From positions 1 to 9,348 of the forward strand of contig CAYRVF010000161.1 in NCBI GenBank assembly GCA_964427535.1: a stretch of DNA of 9,348 bases, read 5' to 3'. This document shows positions 1 through 7,046 of this stretch, in pieces (positions within the stretch are counted from its first letter, which is position 1; each line of letters begins with the position of its first letter). The DNA comes from CAYRVF01 sp964427535 (GTDB lineage Bacteria > Chloroflexota > Ktedonobacteria > Ktedonobacterales > JADMIN01). A model generated the notes under the pieces. The model was not told the origin of the DNA. It did not search any database and worked only from the letters and a program-made list of their open reading frames with translations. Position numbers and translations under genes: made by a program.

Positions 1-1
1 A

Positions 2-2404
2 ATTGCTCAAGACGGCATCGGCGTCTCGGTCAAGCGACGCGAAGACCCGCGGCTCATCACTGGCCGGGGCAGTTTCACCGACGACATCCACCTGCCCGGC
101 ATGCTCTACATGGCGATTCTGCGCAGTCCCTACGCGCACGCGCGCATCACCAGGCTCGACGTGAACCAGGCACGCGACCTGCCCGGCGTGACGGCGGTCT
201 ACACGGCGAAAGACCTGGAGGGCAAGGTCAACCCGATGCCGTGCCTGTGGCTCCTGCCGGACTCTGACTTGAAGGTGCCGACGTTCTCGGTGCTAGCGAC
301 CGACCGCGTGCGCTTCACCGGCGACGCCGTGGCCGCCGTGGTCGCCGACAACCCCTACATCGCGCACGATGCCCTCGACCGCATCGAGGTGGAGTACGAG
401 CCGCTGCCCGTCGTCACCAACGAGGTGGAGGCGATGCAGGACGAGGCGCCACAGCTCCACGAGGACGTGCCGAACAACGTGCTATATCACTGGAAGCTGC
501 GTGGTGGTGATGTCGACGCGGCATTCCGCGACGCGGAGGTAGTGCTAAAGCAGCGGTTCATCCAGCAGCGCCTCATCCCCAACGCGATGGAGCCGCGCGG
601 CACGGTGGCGCAGTGGACACCTGGCGCGGACGAGGTCACCGTCTGGAATACCAGTCAGAACCCGCATATCGCCCGGTTCGTGATGTCGGTCGTCTGCAAT
701 CTGCCCGAGAACAAGGTGCGCGTCATCGCGCGCGATGTGGGGGGTGGCTTCGGCAGCAAAATCGACATGTATGGCGGCGACATGCTCACGATCTTTGCCG
801 CGCGCGAGACGGGGCACCCTGTCAAATGGATCGAGGACCGGCGCGAGAACTACCTGGCCACCATCCACGGACGCGCGCAGACGCACGATGTGGAGCTCGC
901 CGCGAAGCGCGACGGCACCATCACCGGCATCAAGGTGACGTCGTACGCCAACATGGGTGCGTATATTTCGAGCGGCCCGGGCACGGGTGTGCCGACGTAT
1001 CTCTTCGCGCTCGTCATCCCCGGTGCCTACACCATCCGCAATGTGGCCGCCGACGTCTACGGCGTGGCGACGAACACGACGCCCACCGCGGCCTATCGCG
1101 GCGCCGGTCGCCCAGAGGCGTCGTTCCTCATCGAGCGCATGATGGACCTGCTGGCCGGCGAGATCGGGATGGACAAGATCGAGCTGCGCCGCAAGAACTT
1201 CATCCCGAAAGACGCCTTCCCGTACGACAGCGCGACGGGGCTGACCTATGACAGTGGCGACTACGAGAAGACGCTCGACCTCGCGCTGAGGCTGAGCGAC
1301 TATGAGGGGCTCAAGCGCGAGCAAGAGCAGGCCCGCCAGCAGGGCCGCTACATGGGCATCGGTATGTCCACCTACATGGAGTGCTGCGGCCTCGCCCCCT
1401 CGCGCATGATGGGTGTGGTCGGCTTCCAGGGCGGCCAGTGGGAGGTCGCGACGGTGCGGCTGCTGGCGACGGGCAAGGTGGTCGTGTTGACCGGCTCGAA
1501 TACCCACGGCCAGGGCCACGAGACGACCTACGCGCAGATCGTCGCCGACAAGCTGGGCGTCCCGATCACTGACATCGAGGTAGTGCATGGCGACACGAAC
1601 GCCATCTCGATGGGCTGGGGCACCTATGGCAGCCGTGGCAACGCGGTCGGCGGCTCGGCGGTGTACGACGCCAGCGTGAAGGTGCTGGAGAAAGCCAAGA
1701 AGCTCGCGGCGCACATGCTCGAAGCCGCGCCCGAAGACATCGTCGCCGAGCAGGGCAAGTTCTACGTGCAGGGCAGCCCCAATAAGTCCGTGAGCATCCA
1801 GGATGTGGCGCTGCAGGCCAATTTGGCCTGGAACCTGCCCGAGGGGATGAACCCCGGCCTGGAAGAAAACTCCTTCTTCGACCCGTCGAACTGGGTCTTC
1901 CCCTTCGGCACACACATCTGCGTCGTCGATGTAGACCCTGAGACCGGTGAGGTCAAAATTCGCCGCTATGTCGCCGCCGACGACTGCGGCACGGTTATCA
2001 ACCCGATGATCGTCGATGGCCAGATTCAGGGCGGCGTCGCGCAAGGCATCGGCCAGGCGCTCTACGAGGTGGCGACCTATGACGAGAACGGCCAGCTCGT
2101 CACTGGCAGCATGATGGATTACACCGTACCGAACGCCACGCAGATTCCGTTCATCGAGACGGCGCGTACCGAGACGCCGGCGCCGCACACGCCCCATGGC
2201 GGGAAGGGCATCGGCGAGGCGGGCACTATCGCGTCGAGCCAGGCGGTCGTCAACGCGGTGGTCGACGCGCTGTCCCCGCTGGGCGTGAAGCACATCGACA
2301 TGCCGCTCACGCCGGAGCGTGTCTGGCGGACGATCCAACAGGCGCGCGCGGCGTCGTCGAGCCAACAGGCGCCGAGCCAACAGGCGCCGAGCCAGCAGCC
2401 GTAG
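2..2404 (+). CDS. Molybdopterin-binding large subunit of a form II CoxL-like molybdenum hydroxylase (5' partial)
   Basis: Catalytic subunit of a xanthine dehydrogenase/CO dehydrogenase-family enzyme, which hydroxylates a substrate at a Mo-molybdopterin cofactor and passes electrons to 2Fe-2S and FAD subunits. The frame is open to the left edge: residues such as VKRREDPRLITGRG before the first in-frame ATGs (101, 110) are the family's conserved N-terminus, so the true start lies upstream of the window. About 800 residues are visible, close to the usual 780-810. Motifs: GGGFGSK (740-760), AYRGAGR (1091-1111), a GQGHETTYAQI cofactor-contact segment near 1510-1545, DDCGTVINP near 1980-2005, and GKGIGEAGT with the expected catalytic Glu at 2216-2218. 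AYRGAGR marks form II; true CO dehydrogenases carry AYxCSFR, so CO oxidation should not be assumed and the substrate is unknown. The C-terminus ends in a short SQQAP repeat. It is followed 21 bp later by the FAD subunit, evidently in one operon. Confidence 0.93.
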   Translation: MAQDGIGVSVKRREDPRLITGRGSFTDDIHLPGMLYMAILRSPYAHARITRLDVNQARDLPGVTAVYTAKDLEGKVNPMPCLWLLPDSDLKVPTFSVLATDRVRFTGDAVAAVVADNPYIAHDALDRIEVEYEPLPVVTNEVEAMQDEAPQLHEDVPNNVLYHWKLRGGDVDAAFRDAEVVLKQRFIQQRLIPNAMEPRGTVAQWTPGADEVTVWNTSQNPHIARFVMSVVCNLPENKVRVIARDVGGGFGSKIDMYGGDMLTIFAARETGHPVKWIEDRRENYLATIHGRAQTHDVELAAKRDGTITGIKVTSYANMGAYISSGPGTGVPTYLFALVIPGAYTIRNVAADVYGVATNTTPTAAYRGAGRPEASFLIERMMDLLAGEIGMDKIELRRKNFIPKDAFPYDSATGLTYDSGDYEKTLDLALRLSDYEGLKREQEQARQQGRYMGIGMSTYMECCGLAPSRMMGVVGFQGGQWEVATVRLLATGKVVVLTGSNTHGQGHETTYAQIVADKLGVPITDIEVVHGDTNAISMGWGTYGSRGNAVGGSAVYDASVKVLEKAKKLAAHMLEAAPEDIVAEQGKFYVQGSPNKSVSIQDVALQANLAWNLPEGMNPGLEENSFFDPSNWVFPFGTHICVVDVDPETGEVKIRRYVAADDCGTVINPMIVDGQIQGGVAQGIGQALYEVATYDENGQLVTGSMMDYTVPNATQIPFIETARTETPAPHTPHGGKGIGEAGTIASSQAVVNAVVDALSPLGVKHIDMPLTPERVWRTIQQARAASSSQQAPSQQAPSQQP
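2360..2401 (+). repeat. 15-bp tandem repeat encoding SQQAP units
   Basis: Two identical copies of agccaacaggcgccg (2360-2374, 2375-2389) are followed by a diverged partial copy up to the stop codon. They encode the last residues of the large subunit as SQQAP-SQQAP-SQQP. The unit is a multiple of three, so copy number changes keep the frame. The tail lies beyond the conserved domain and is probably a disordered extension. Confidence 0.85.
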
Positions 2405-2425
2405 TGGCGGGAGGAGGAGCACCCG

Positions 2426-3301
2426 ATGTTTCCCAACGAATTCGCGTATACCGCCCCCACCTCCGTCACGGAGGTGCTCGACGCGCTGGCGAAGGGGCCG
2501 GAGGGCGAGGTCAAGATCCTCGCCGGTGGGCAGAGTCTGCTGCCGATGATGAAGCTGCGCCTCGCCAGCCCGGCGACGCTCATCGATCTGGCGCACGTCG
2601 GCGAGTTGCACGGCATCCACGAGGAGGGCGACCGTCTCGTGATCGGTGCCACGACGACGTACTTCCAGGCGATCGAGAGCCATCTCGTGCAACGCCACTG
2701 CCCACTGATCATCGAGGCGCTGCATCAGGTGGGCGATCCACAGGTGCGCAGCCGGGGTACGATCGGCGGCAGCCTCGCGCACGCCGATCCGGCGGGTGAT
2801 CTGCCCGCCGTCGCGCAGGCACTCGAAGCCGAGATGACGCTGCGCAGCGCGAATGGCGAGCGGCGCATCGCGGCCGAGAGCTTCTTCACCGATCTGCTGA
2901 CGACGGCCATGGAGCCGACCGAGGTGCTGACCGCCGTCCGGTTCCGTTCGACGGACCAGCCGCGGACGGGCACGGCGTACCAAAAGCACCGCCATCCGGC
3001 GAGCGGCTATGCGGTCGTCGGCGTGGCGGCGGTGGTGCGGCTGGCGGAAGACGGCACCTGCGCCGAGGCCCGCATTGGCATCACCGGCGCGGGATCGCAT
3101 GCCACCCGCGCCCGCTCGACGGAACAAGCGCTGACTGGCTCGCGGCTCGATCCGGCGGGCATCGAGCAGGCGTGCGGCAACATCACAGACGGCGTCGAGC
3201 TGCTGGGCGACAACTATGCGTCCGAGGAGTATCGCGCGCAGTTGTTGCGCGTGCTCGCCCGCCGTGCGGTAGCGAAGGCCGCCGAGCGCGCCCGCGGCTA
3301 G
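2426..3301 (+). CDS. FAD-binding medium subunit of the molybdenum hydroxylase (CoxM-like)
   Basis: A 291-residue flavoprotein subunit that takes electrons from the 2Fe-2S subunit of the CoxL-like complex and passes them to an acceptor. Both FAD-contact motifs of the family are present: AGGQSLLP (residues 33-40) and TIGGSLAHADPAGDLP (residues 112-127). The C-terminal CO dehydrogenase flavoprotein domain follows, with the QKHRHPASGYAVVGVAA segment near residues 186-202. Length is normal for CoxM-type subunits (about 280-300). The ATG at 2426 is supported by a strong Shine-Dalgarno (ggaggagg, 2410-2417) 8 bp upstream. The 21-bp gap from the large subunit implies co-transcription. The order large then medium matches form II operons (small-large-medium), whereas form I operons run medium-small-large. 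No small 2Fe-2S subunit follows, so it should lie left of the window. Confidence 0.93.
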   Translation: MFPNEFAYTAPTSVTEVLDALAKGPEGEVKILAGGQSLLPMMKLRLASPATLIDLAHVGELHGIHEEGDRLVIGATTTYFQAIESHLVQRHCPLIIEALHQVGDPQVRSRGTIGGSLAHADPAGDLPAVAQALEAEMTLRSANGERRIAAESFFTDLLTTAMEPTEVLTAVRFRSTDQPRTGTAYQKHRHPASGYAVVGVAAVVRLAEDGTCAEARIGITGAGSHATRARSTEQALTGSRLDPAGIEQACGNITDGVELLGDNYASEEYRAQLLRVLARRAVAKAAERARG

Positions 3302-3316
3302 GCCGCTCGGCCGAAT

Positions 3317-3533
3317 CTCGCCCCCTATCCGCTTCCCTCTCAGGCGAGGGGCCGTGAGGCGAGGGAGCGGGCCTGCTGGGCACATACCTCTGCGGCGAGG
3401 GTTGGCCCCCTCCCCAACCCCTCCCCCGGCTGACGCCGAAGGGAGGGGTTTTTGCGTTGCGACTCTGTCGCCTGCTGCCACCAACGCCATAGTAGCGACC
3501 ACTCCCCTCAAGGGGAGGGGGTAGGGGGAGAGG
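3317..3533. repeat. C/G-tract intergenic repeat element
   Basis: A non-coding stretch after the FAD subunit with segments of the ctctcccc / ggggaggggg type. A perfect 10-bp inverted repeat (ccccctcccc at 3406-3415, ggggaggggg at 3512-3521) flanks about 96 bp that contains a terminator hairpin. Spurious minus-strand translations such as LSPYPLPLRG and PPFGVSRGRGWGGG look like those I associate with dispersed intergenic repeats in other GC-rich bacterial genomes; that is recollection, not a search. Only one copy is in this window, so dispersion is inferred. Confidence 0.5.
3416..3453 (+). terminator. Intrinsic terminator after the molybdenum hydroxylase operon
   Basis: A perfect 10-bp stem (aacccctccc 3416-3425 with gggaggggtt 3441-3450) is extended inside by cggc 3427-3430 pairing with gccg 3435-3438 around a tgac loop. 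It is followed directly by five T (3449-3453). It lies 115 bp after the FAD subunit stop codon, with no gene between, and would end the upstream operon. Confidence 0.65.
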
Positions 3534-3592
3534 TTCTGCCCGCACCGGAGCGACGCCCCGACGTCTCCGCGCATCCCCGCACGCTACGTGTG

Positions 3593-3617
3593 TTGTCATT
3601 CGCTGGCGTGGTATGCT
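3593..3617 (+). promoter_or_regulatory. Possible extended -10 promoter for the tal-pgi leader
   Basis: The segment contains TATGCT (3612-3617) preceded by TGG, giving an extended -10 match (TGnTATGCT). A TTGTCA box lies at 3593-3598, but the 13-bp spacing is too short for a standard -35. It lies after the upstream terminator and about 370 bp before tal-pgi, so a transcript from here would have a long leader. A second weak candidate is TTGGGT at 3857-3862 with GATAGT at 3877-3882 (14-bp spacer). Neither is strong. Confidence 0.25.
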
Positions 3618-3629
3618 CAGGTGTGGCGG

Positions 3630-3703
3630 GCGCTTGATGCTCGCGCGCATGCGAGGCAGCGCCGCCCGCATGAGGATTGCTCCTCCTCCGCGGCGGCGTT
3701 TTT
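3630..3703 (+). terminator. Terminator-like hairpin with an overlapping alternative stem
   Basis: A 7-bp GC stem (cgccgcc 3660-3666 with ggcggcg 3692-3698) encloses a smaller hairpin (gagga 3672-3676 with tcctc 3681-3685) and is followed by five T (3699-3703), the form of an intrinsic terminator. Just upstream, gcgct 3630-3634 can pair with agcgc 3658-3662, with ctcgc/gcgag inside (3640-3644, 3651-3655). That stem shares bases 3660-3662 with the terminator, so the two compete. No gene sits between this and the previous terminator. It may be an attenuator in the tal-pgi leader or the end of a small RNA. Confidence 0.4.
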
Positions 3704-3963
3704 GTGTGTATAGGACCACTCCTCGCGGGATGTGCCCGGTGAGAAGGTGGTCGCGTGGCCTACTCTATGCGAGCACATCAGATCGGGCGCGAACCACGAT
3801 AGACAGTGTGGCACGCAGCCAGAACGGGTGGTGCGCAGGCTATAGCCGAACTCCCGTTGGGTGAGACTACACTGACGATAGTGAGATGTAACGGACGCGA
3901 ACCACCGACGGGCTTCTCGTGTGCTGCGACGGCGAAGGCAAGCCTGGCTGGTGATGCGCCCCA
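3704..3963 (+). other. Non-coding upstream region of tal-pgi
   Basis: No convincing gene is visible; the short open frames here resemble no family I know and lack good ribosome binding sites. The stretch contains a 10-bp direct repeat cgcgaaccac (3788-3797 and 3896-3905), a palindrome ggctatagcc (3838-3847), and a stem of aacggg (3823-3828) with cccgtt (3853-3858) enclosing that palindrome. If the promoter is at 3593-3617 this is the 5' untranslated leader; otherwise it may hold a promoter I cannot identify. Confidence 0.4.
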
Positions 3964-3977
3964 TGTTGCATGCAACA
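3964..3977. promoter_or_regulatory. Perfect 14-bp palindrome, candidate operator of tal-pgi
   Basis: TGTTGCATGCAACA is a perfect palindrome ending 2 bp before the Shine-Dalgarno (ggagg, 3980-3984) of tal-pgi and 14 bp before its ATG. Size and symmetry suit a dimeric helix-turn-helix repressor site, acting as a roadblock or at the leader. As RNA it could form only a 5-bp stem with a catg loop. I do not recognise the binding protein; it does not match the usual LacI-family centre, which has CG in the middle. Confidence 0.4.
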
Positions 3978-3991
3978 GCGGAGGCAGCACT

Positions 3992-6924
3992 ATGGCTAAG
4001 AGCCGTTTGCACGAAGTGTATGAGTTAGGCCAGAGCATCTGGTACGACAACATCCGGCGCAGCCTCATCACCTCGGGCGAGCTGCAACAACTGATCGACG
4101 AGGACGCGGTCGTCNNNNNNNNNNCTCGAACCCGACGATCTTCGAGAAGGCCATCGACGGCAGCTCAGACTACGATGCGCAGCTGAAGGAGCTCGTCTCG
4201 CGCGGCGTGACCGATCCCAGCCAGATCTTCGAGGAGCTGGCCGTCCAGGATATCCAGTCCGCCGCGGACGTGCTGAGGCCGGTGTATGACCGCACAAACC
4301 ATCTCGACGGCTACATCAGCCTGGAGGTTTCGCCCGGCGCGGCGAACGATACCAAGCGCACCATCGCCGAGGCGCGACACCTCTTCAAGCGGGTCGACCG
4401 GCCGAACGTGATGATCAAGATTCCTGCGACCGCCGAGGGTATCCCAGCTATCGAGCAGATGATCTACGAGGGCGTCAACATCAACGTGACGCTCATCTTC
4501 GCGCTCGAAGCCTACCAGCAGGTATGCGAGGCGTTCATTCGCGGGCTGGAGCACCGCATGCGCGAGGGCCTCGCGGTGGACAACATCGCGTCGGTCGCCA
4601 GCTTCTTCGTCAGCCGGGTGGATACGCTGGTCGATAAGCTGCTCGACGAGAAGATCGCCGCGACATCCGACCCGGAGCGGCAGGAGGAGCTGCGGTCGTT
4701 GCATGGCAAGGCAGCGATCGCCAACGCGAAGCTGGCATACGAGAAGTATCTGGAGATCTTCCACGGCGACCGCTTCGCCGCGCTGCGCGAGAAGGACGCG
4801 AAGCCGCAACGCCCGTTGTGGGCCAGCACCAGCACGAAGAATCCGGCCTACCGCGATGTCATGTATGTGGAGGAGCTCATCGGCCCCGAGACGGTCGACA
4901 CGATGCCGCCGCAGACCATCGTCGCCTTCCAGGATCACGGCATCGTGAAGCGCACACTCGACCAGAACCTGGACGAGGCGCACCAGACCATCGACCGCTT
5001 GGGCGAGGTTGGCATCGACATGACGGCCGTCACCAAGCAGCTCGAGCTGGAGGGCGTGAAGTCGTTCGCCGACTCGTACGACAAGCTGATCGAAGGCACG
5101 CGCCAGAAGGCCGAGCGGCTGCGCCAGGAGATGGGCAGAGAACCCGGCAGCGGCGGGACGAGCGTGGGCGGCACCGCGGCCCAGGCATCGTCGCTTGCCG
5201 AGCGCCAGGCAGCCAGCCTGGGCGCGCTGGAGGGCGCGGTTGACGAGATGCTCGCGCGTGCCGACGCAGAGCACTTCGCCCAGAAGGTGTGGCGGAAGGA
5301 CCCGAACTTCTGGAAGCCCAACCCTGCCGACCAGAACGAAATCACCGACCGGCTGGGCTGGCTGACCGTAACCGAGCAGATGGCGGACAATCTGCCTCGC
5401 CTCAAGGAGTTCCGCGACGACGTGCGTGCCGCCGGGTTTACGTCGGCGGTGCTGCTTGGCATGGGGGGCAGCAGCCTGGCCCCCGAGGTGCTGCGCGAGA
5501 CGTTCGGCGCCGCAGTGGGGCAGCCCAACCTGTTTGTGCTCGACTCGACCGACCCGGATACCATTCTCGCGACCGAGCGGCAGGTCGATCTCGCCCACAC
5601 GCTCTTCATCGTCGCCTCCAAGTCGGGCGGCACGATCGAAACGATGTCGCAGTACGCCTACTTCTTCGACAAGCTCAGCGCGGCGGGTGTCGAGAACCCC
5701 GGCGCGCAGTTCATCGCAATCACCGATCCCGGCACGAAGCTCGATCAGCTCGCGCGCGACAAGAATTTCCGCGCGATCTTCCGCAACCCGCCGGACATCG
5801 GCGGCCGCTACTCCGCGCTCTCGTACTTCGGGCTGGTACCCGCCGCGATTCTCGGGCTCGACATCGCCAAGCTGCTCGACCGCGCCGAGACCATGCAGCA
5901 GGCGTGCGCCGGTGAGCTGCCCGCGCGGCAGAATCCCGGCGTGTACCTAGGCGTGGTGCTCGGCACACTCGCCACCCATGGGCGCGACAAGGTGACGTTC
6001 ATTGCGTCGCCGCCCATCGGCTCGTTCGGCATGTGGCTGGAGCAACTGCTCGCCGAGAGCACTGGCAAAGAGGGCAAGGGCATTCTACCAGTCGAGGGCG
6101 AGCCGCTCGGCGCGCCGTCACACTACGGCGGCGATCGCCTCTTCGTCTATCTGCGCACCGACGAGGGCTTCGATCCACAGCAGGATGCCGGAGTGGACGC
6201 GCTGCGGAGCGCCGGTCAGCCGGTCGTCACGCTCCGTCTCGCCGACACGTTCGACCTCGGCCAGGAGTTCTTCCGCTGGGAGTTCGCGACAGCTATCGCG
6301 GGCGCCATTCTGGGCATCAACGCGTTCGACCAGCCCAACGTGCAGGAAGCCAAGGACGCCACCAACGAGGTGCTGGCCGAGTACGAGAAGACGCACACGC
6401 TGCCACAGCCCGCACCCGTGCTGCAGACCGAGACGCGCCACGTAGCGCTTGTCGCCGAGGGCGAGGAAGCCACCCGGCTGCGAGATGCGGTCTCGCTGCA
6501 GGCCGCGCTCGAATCCTTCGCGCGCGAGGCCGGCCCCGGCGACTACATCGCGCTGCTGGCATATGTGCAGCAGACCGAGGAGATCGACAGCCTGCTGCAG
6601 CAGATTCGCGTGCGCCTGCGCGACACCCGGCGGGTCGCAACGACCGTTGGCTACGGGCCGCGGTTCCAGCACTCCACGGGGCAATTTCATAAAGGCGGAC
6701 CGAATACGGGCGTCTTCCTGCAGTTCATCGAGACTGACCGGCAGGACGTGCCGATTCCGGGCGAACCGTACACGTTCGGCGTGCTGAAGCAGGCGCAGGC
6801 GCTCGGCGATTTCCGCGCGCTCGAAGCGCATGGGCGGCGCGCGATTCGCGTGGATCTGGGAGACGATCCGGTGGCGGGCCTGCGCGAGATGGTGCAGGCG
6901 CTCAACGCCGCCGCGCTGGAGTAG
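3992..6924 (+). CDS. tal-pgi: Bifunctional transaldolase / glucose-6-phosphate isomerase (fusion, interrupted by an N gap)
   Basis: One polypeptide with two activities: transaldolase (sedoheptulose-7-P + glyceraldehyde-3-P to erythrose-4-P + fructose-6-P) and isomerase (fructose-6-P to glucose-6-P). The ATG at 3992 has ggagg 7 bp upstream and begins the family N-terminus (LGQSIWYDNIRRSLITSGEL). Ten N at 4115-4124 break the gene, with frame 2 before and frame 1 after; SNPTIFEKAIDG resumes at 4126. The family's DED-x-x-x-GVT-SNPTIF spacing implies 8 missing bases and a product of about 976 residues, usual for this fusion. Numbering on that basis: transaldolase Asp19, Asn46, Glu111 and Schiff-base Lys142 (VMIKIPAT); a Gly/Ala/Gln-rich linker around 385-410; isomerase SIS segments GMGGSS (489), SKSGGT (542), GGRYSALSYFG (603), Glu688 in AESTGKEGKG; and HKGGPNTG near 900. 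It heads the gnd-zwf module. The alternative, a genuine frameshift, is unlikely. Confidence 0.93.
4115..4124. other. Assembly gap (10 N) inside tal-pgi
   Basis: Ten undetermined bases join two parts of one gene lying in different frames. The last codon before the gap is gtc (4112-4114), and tcg (Ser of SNPTIFEK) starts at 4126. Restoring the family sequence Gly-Val-Thr before SNPTIF needs 9 bases, the last of which is c4125, so 8 bases should be missing, not 10. The N count is probably a placeholder. Confidence 0.9.
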
Positions 6925-6927
6925 CGC

Positions 6928-6971
6928 ACCGGGCGGTCCCGCTCGCCACATGAGCGGAGGGACCGCCCGGT
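6928..6971 (+). terminator. Long GC hairpin after tal-pgi, no U tract
   Basis: A perfect 13-bp stem (accgggcggtccc 6928-6940 with gggaccgcccggt 6959-6971) continues into gctc/gagc (6941-6944, 6952-6955) around a 7-nt loop. It starts 4 bp after the tal-pgi stop codon. No T run follows, so it is either a U-less terminator or a processing/stability element between tal-pgi and gnd that protects the tal-pgi 3' end while allowing read-through. Confidence 0.5.
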
Positions 6972-7046
6972 AGTCCGTCGAGGAGTTGCGGAGCGGCAGG
7001 CAGCGGGTCTGTGCGCTCGGCATAGAGCAAAGAGGAGAACAGTTCA

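Noticed and set aside
2..2404. Annotation as aerobic CO dehydrogenase large subunit (coxL)
   Set aside because: The active-site signature is AYRGAGR, not AYxCSFR with the Cu-binding Cys, so CO oxidation cannot be claimed.
545..3574. Minus-strand open frame of 1009 codons opposite the molybdenum hydroxylase genes
   Set aside because: It lies antisense to two genes with unmistakable family motifs, has Arg/His/Asp-rich composition typical of a GC-rich shadow frame, and runs into the intergenic repeat.
3823..3858. T-box-like motif (gggtggtgcgc) before tal-pgi
   Set aside because: The match lacks the AC of the T-box core, no specifier stem is visible, and no tRNA-related or amino-acid gene follows.
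3613..3864. Small + strand open frame of 83 codons
   Set aside because: It spans the terminator-like hairpin, has no good ribosome binding site and an Arg-rich composition expected from non-coding GC-rich DNA.
4115..4124. Genuine frameshift or pseudogene in tal-pgi
   Set aside because: Flanking sequence is fully conserved on both sides and the frame change coincides exactly with undetermined bases.
4165..5598. Minus-strand open frame of 477 codons opposite tal-pgi
   Set aside because: Shadow of the transaldolase/isomerase frame; no recognisable motif or ribosome binding site. The 309-codon minus frame at 6118-7047 is rejected for the same reason.
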